From Bugula neritina (Eukaryota > Bryozoa > Gymnolaemata > Cheilostomatida > Bugulidae), in the NCBI GenBank assembly GCA_964035545.1, contig OZ037769.1, forward strand, positions 12,266,633 through 12,330,632: a DNA stretch of 64,000 bases, read 5' to 3'. The notes beneath the pieces are model-generated. The model was not told where the DNA came from. It was given only the letters and a program-made list of their open reading frames with translations, and made no database searches. Position numbers and translations under genes: made by a program. Shown here in pieces: positions 59,840-64,000 of this stretch; position 1 is the stretch's first letter, and every line of letters begins with the position of its first letter.

Positions 59840-59938
59840 CTATAATTATATAGGTTACAATTGACTAAAATCTTTTATTTTAAAATCAATCATATCACCT
59901 ACAAATTTGTTTCGTAGCATGAAATTTCTGCCACTCGT
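58379..59938 (-). CDS. Mono-PARP-like ADP-ribosyltransferase catalytic domain, 5' end tentative
   Basis: Exons in coding order: 59938-59899 (tentative), 59780-59629, 59160-58980, 58689-58379. Phases agree. Starting at the Met at 59920 gives 221 aa, essentially only a PARP catalytic domain. Seen: L-P-H-I-W entry motif, V-V-R-I-Q-N before the first helix, W-H-G-T (NAD-binding His), F-N-R-T-F-A, G-T-H-F-A, then A-Y-P-T-Y-V-I near the end. Arrangement resembles PARP7/10/12/14-type enzymes, which transfer single ADP-ribose units. In the H-Y-E triad the Glu position appears to be Ile, as in mono-transferases, and the Tyr of G-x-Y-F-A is His here, which is unusual. No N-terminal zinc-finger, macro or WWE exon was found before the neighbouring divergent gene, so either the protein is minimal or exons were missed. 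Confidence 0.8.
58763..58935. repeat. GT-rich microsatellite in PARP-like gene intron
   Basis: Imperfect (gt)n with gc, tc and at interruptions between exons 58980 and 58689. It keeps Cys/Val- and Thr/His-rich frames open on both strands; these are not genes. Confidence 0.92.
59355..59399. repeat. 45-bp near-perfect palindrome with hAT-like ends
   Basis: caggagtgggcaactc (59355-59370) and gagttgcccacccctg (59384-59399) are inverted repeats with one mismatch around a 13-bp loop. The CAGGGGTGGGCAAC end resembles hAT terminal repeats. No 8-bp target duplication is visible. It lies in an intron of the PARP-like gene. Confidence 0.6.
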
Positions 59939-59988
59939 CTAGGAAAATTGAGCTATTCGATAACTAGTATTACAATATATATTTTACA

Positions 59989-60059
<71 letters not shown>

Positions 60060-60327
60060 TGTATATACTGTATATTTATATATATCTATATACGGTATAT
60101 ATATATTTATATATTACTTAAATAATAATTTAATTATTTAATGAGGTTATTGAGCAGAAACAGTTAGGTGAATGCTTAAAGTAGTACAGAGAGCTGCATT
60201 CAGTTATATTATATTAGTTAAAAAATCGATTAGATGAAAAATTTATTACTATATTATATGTACATCATAAGTTTGTCGTCTCAATTCATGTTGTTTCCAT
60301 TTAGTAACACATCACCGCAGGTAAAAG
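59939..60327. promoter_or_regulatory. Head-to-head intergenic region (PARP-like / PAN-lectin)
   Basis: Only ~390 bp separate the first predicted exons of two divergent genes. It contains a (TA)n tract (59996-60057). A shared promoter is plausible from geometry; no specific element is identified. Confidence 0.35.
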
Positions 60328-62361
60328 ATGACATTGGGAAAAATTTGGTTGTTTGTTGCAGGTAATTCAAGAAATGAGTTGTAAAATCATAATATTTTTA
60401 AATGTAATATAAATGTTCTATTTTAATGTATATATGCAAATAGTTTGACAAAAAATTGTTTTTTCAATGTGTTTTTAATTGATATAATATATAAATTATA
60501 ATTTATAGAGTACACACTATGCAATTGTATAATTGAGTCGCCAAATCTTTATATTAATCAAATATGTAAAGTATTTAATGGTTAAAAATTGTTTATTGTG
60601 ACATTGAAAACAAAAAAGATGATGATTTTGATATTTAAAGGCTATCAATTAGCATCTATATAAAAATACAATTCATTGTCTGTCAGTGAAAAATGATAGC
60701 ATACATTCTGCATAAAAGTAAATTTCGGGTTCTTTTCATATATACTACAAAGAAAAAATTCCTCGCAAGCATTTCATTTCAAATTTTCAAGCAGATGATA
60801 ATAATAATAATTCTATTTTTATATGTTGTTTTGTAATGTCGGAATTGAAATTAATTTTTTTTTAGTTTTGCTGCACCTTGTGACACCTGCCAAAAGTCAG
60901 TGTCACACTAATACTGACAGATTCAGAAGATACAGTGTACCAGAGAACATGTCAGTCACAGATCATATGACAAATGAATCAATGTTCACTGAAGTTGTTG
61001 GAATCTGTCTGCTGAGATGTAAGGAAGACCAGAAATGTCTGGGAATGGTTTATGATATTCAGAATAAAAGATGTTTCATGAAGCAATGTGTGAATCCTCA
61101 TCTCTTCACAGAGTGGAATGGAAAAGATGAAGACTACTACATCTTTATTTCACATAAAGCGAACATGATTCTAAACAAACTTCTTGCAAGAGGTAACAAA
61201 GCAAGCTCATTGTAGTAAGAATAGCAACTCTTAAAAATCTTGCTTGTTTCTTAATCAAACTCATCTTTAAACTAATAAAAATATCATCCTGAATTGAAAA
61301 TGAATTCATCAAACTGTTTTTCAACTGCCTATTTCACGACCTTTTTAGGGAAACCTGCCAAAATATCAAGTAGTCATGCCAAAGACAGGTACTCTGCACA
61401 GAAAGTAGTGGATGGCATTTACCATGGACGTGATGTACCTAATGGGACAGCATCAATAGCCCACAGTCTCCTGGAATACAGACCCTGGTGGAGAGTGGAT
61501 CTGGTGGATATTTATTGTGTCTGGGCTGTCAACATTCTTAACAGAGGAGACGGTATGTGTAGTAGATTATATAAAATATGTCACGCTAGTGCAAAACACT
61601 GCTCATGCGCTAAAATTTGACTTGGGAAAGTCAACAGAAATTTTTTACCTATCAAAAACATTTTCTAGCAAAAAAATTAATTTAATGATGTGAAAAAATT
61701 ATTAAAAATTGAGATCATTTAACAAATAAGTACACATTGTTTTTTGTTGTTTGAAGCTATGACTTATAAGGAATATACACATCATGTTAAGCTTGCCTAC
61801 ATTCATGCAGCAACAAACTGATGTATTTACAAAACTGATCACTTTTAATTCCTCACTATATAAAAGTTATGTCATGTTATTAAACTATTCTAATTTAATA
61901 ATCCTTGCATACACCCTTTGCAAAAGTATATTCAAAGACTTTGATAAATAATTAATAAAATTGCTTTTTCCATCATTTAAATTAAAACCGGAAAAGGTAA
62001 TCACGAAGGGATATGCTTGCAGCTCAGATTCAGAATTTCAACGAAAAAAAACTAAGTTGTTGTTTGCATATACCAAAATAGTGAATGTTTTCGTTGCATC
62101 TAAATGTGTTTATCAGCGCCTGTAGAAGATTGGAGAAAAAGATATTTGAATGCAGAGGTTACAGTTGCTATGACAGAAGAGAAGATAGAATTTACTGGAA
62201 CAAACCCTGAAGTCCTGTGTTACTACCATGATGGAGTTCTTAACCAATACTACACTCTGGCTACTTGTAAACAACTAATCAGAGGTCGATTTGTTCAGGT
62301 TCTGTTCAATACTTCAACTCATCTAACTCTATATGAAATAGAGGTCCATGGATTTTTATAA
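60328..62361 (+). CDS. Secreted PAN/Apple plus F-type-lectin-like protein, 4 exons
   Basis: Exons: 60328-60361, 60866-61192, 61349-61552, 62117-62361; 810 nt (269 aa plus stop), all introns phase 1. The first exon plus the start of the second make a signal peptide (M-T-L-G-K-I-W-L-F-V-A then V-L-L-H-L-V), cut probably before C-H-T-N. Residues ~24-118 form a Cys-rich PAN/Apple-like domain. Exons 3-4 form a fucolectin/F5-8C-type jelly roll: G-K-P-A, A-x-K-V-V-D-G, P-W-W-R-V-D-L, N-R-G-D. The F-type sugar-binding pattern H-X26-R-X-D is kept exactly (His of A-H-S to R-G-D), but the third basic residue four positions on is Asp and the usual Cys-Cys after RGD is absent. In other invertebrates such proteins bind fucose in innate recognition; here binding is uncertain. 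Symmetrical phase-1 introns fit exon shuffling. Confidence 0.88.
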
Positions 62362-63547
62362 AATTGCAAGCAAAGAAATAACATTTTAGTGGTTTTTTAT
62401 GTTTATTGTGCTATTACTTCTTGTTATTGTACTTTCTCTGTGCGTGTAGTTTCAACGCACTCCAGCTGACTGCACGAGACAAGTCAATTGTCAAAGCCTA
62501 CCTGCAATAGCTTACACTGTATCAGTCATTTAATCTTCCTTTATTTATAGTAACCTGCTAATCACGGGCATAAACTAAGCACAAGTCTTTTTACAACTAT
62601 TTCCTAGTTTCTGTTTTATATTCTTAGTATAATATCTACACATATATAAACTGAGTTCTAGCTATAATATGGAAATACTTACTTTATATATGTAGGCATT
62701 TCAATAATGGTTGGTTGGTTGTTGATTACGTAACAACGTAAAATGAAACAACCAATGTGTTTATGATTTCATTTCTCAAGTAATTATAATAAAATACAAC
62801 TGTTTTCTTTTCAGAGTTTACACTATGTAGCAATACATGTTTACCTGTTTGTAATAAATGTTTTGTAAAACTGTATAAGTGACTTTAACTTGTTCAAGTG
62901 ATATACTTGTAAAAAATACATAGATTATGTAACCAAAGCTGCCGTTGGTAAACAAATTCAGTTTTTTAGTATACTAAATACTAAAAATTCGAATACCAAT
63001 AACTGGTTTATGCTGTTTAGGCAGCACATACCATAAAGTGTCTTGAAGTCCGGGCATTTTGGAAACTGCTTTTAAATACAGGATCGGTATTCATATTTTA
63101 CAACCATCTACCTAAATGATTGTACTGAGCTTAGTTGTGGTACCTCCAGATTCTGAAAAGCCTTTCATCAGTAAATTATATTTATTAATTTCCTGCATAT
63201 GACACGCAATGTTTAGACGTTGTGAGCATATAAAAAGTGAAACTAGAATTAAAAGAAAAACATTACTAAATATTTTTTAGATTCATGCACATTGCAAATG
63301 CATAGTGTGCAGATTTATTTAAAAATTGAAAGTTGCTTTCTAATATAAAGCTGAAAGTTCTGGTCACTAGATGCTAGCAAATCAATAACTCATTTAAATA
63401 CAATTATGGAAATAAATTATCTTATTACTAAATAAGTTTATTGATTATAAACAATTATTTGAAATGGTTAAAGTAGTAGAGATAGCTAATTTCATCTAAA
63501 TGTTATTGACTCTTAAAATCAATGAGATGTAAATACTGCAAAATATT

Positions 63548-63601
<54 letters not shown>

Positions 63602-63869
63602 TCAAAAAAATTCTTACTGTGCAACCACAAAACCTAGAAACTCTGTAGCCTATTTATATTTTATGTATTATAGTAAATAATATCCAAATACCTATAAAGT
63701 ATAATCACCCAACAACAACTTCATGCATCTGCTATAAATTGTGTTTTTACATTATGTGTTTATTTTATATATTTAATTACACTTACAAACCCACTGCTAT
63801 GTTTGCGTTACGTTCTACGTTATGTTTAGCATGTTGATTTTCTTAATGTAAAAATTTAAATCCACCAAT
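62362..63869. other. 3' flank, AT-rich
   Basis: No exon or domain on either strand. A gtaataaatg near 62853 is a possible poly(A) signal of the lectin gene. A (TA)n tract lies at 63550-63600, followed by sequence leading to the hammerhead motif. Confidence 0.55.
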
Positions 63870-63918
63870 ATTGCGCCTGAGGAATGCCGAAGAGGCATGA
63901 AACTATTAGTAGCGCAAT
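63870..63918 (+). ncRNA. Hammerhead ribozyme (type I), complete
   Basis: Stem I 5' arm attgcgc (63870-63876); core CTGAGGA (63877-63883); stem II atgcc/ggcat with loop gaaga (63884-63898); GAAA (63899-63902); stem III act-att-agt (63902-63910); cleavage-site A at 63911; stem I 3' arm gcgcaat (63912-63918), a perfect complement of the 5' arm over seven pairs. Every conserved core position is present. It probably belongs to a retrozyme or a Penelope-like element that continues right of the window. Confidence 0.88.
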
Positions 63919-64000
63919 AAAACATCTAATTAAATTGCTCTTTTCTTCAATAATATAATTGCTCATTATTATACACATAATAATTTGAGCACTTTTTCAT

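Overview
This is nuclear DNA of an invertebrate animal. Genes are cut into many short exons with GT-AG introns, the DNA is AT-rich, and both the families (TBL3/UTP13, DEK, ETO/MTG corepressor, SLC16-type transporter, F-type lectin, mono-PARP) and the repeats (Ty3 element, Penelope-like element, LINE fragment, tRNA-derived SINEs, many intronic minisatellites) are metazoan. A lophotrochozoan or other marine invertebrate would fit, but the species cannot be named from sequence alone. All exon models below were built by hand from splice sites, reading-frame phase and family conservation.

Layout: (1) 995-7513, minus: ten-exon SLC16/monocarboxylate-transporter-like gene (519 aa). A ~350 bp repeat upstream of its start recurs exactly 7,800 bp away at the left edge, hinting at a tandem paralogue just outside the window. 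(2) 8157-12153: intergenic, with a decayed hAT-like element and a tRNA-derived SINE. (3) 12154-24929, minus: twenty-exon TBL3/UTP13 gene (811 aa); one intron holds a LINE fragment inserted in a minisatellite. (4) 24930-28238: AT-rich divergent intergenic region. (5) 28239-41218, plus: DEK gene (~753 aa) with an unusual Ser/Thr-rich N-terminal exon carrying 12 coding minisatellite units, and an intact, young Ty3-type LTR retrotransposon (30103-34826) antisense in an intron. (6) 44350-50052, minus: ETO/MTG (RUNX1T1/CBFA2T/nervy) corepressor gene (558 aa). (7) 50053-58378: gene desert with a SINE and a Penelope-like element that carries hammerhead ribozyme motifs. (8) 58379-59938, minus: small mono-PARP catalytic-domain gene, head-to-head with (9) 60328-62361, plus: secreted PAN/Apple plus F-type-lectin-like protein (269 aa). 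(10) 62362-64000: AT-rich flank with a complete type I hammerhead ribozyme at its end.

The genes are not an operon. TBL3 (ribosome biogenesis), DEK (chromatin) and the ETO corepressor (transcription) are nuclear housekeeping or regulatory genes. The most unusual features are two well-formed hammerhead ribozyme candidates (63870-63918 plus; 53607-53657 minus) and a recurring pattern in which intronic minisatellites start at a splice junction and reiterate the donor or acceptor, sometimes with the last exon bases, many times over.
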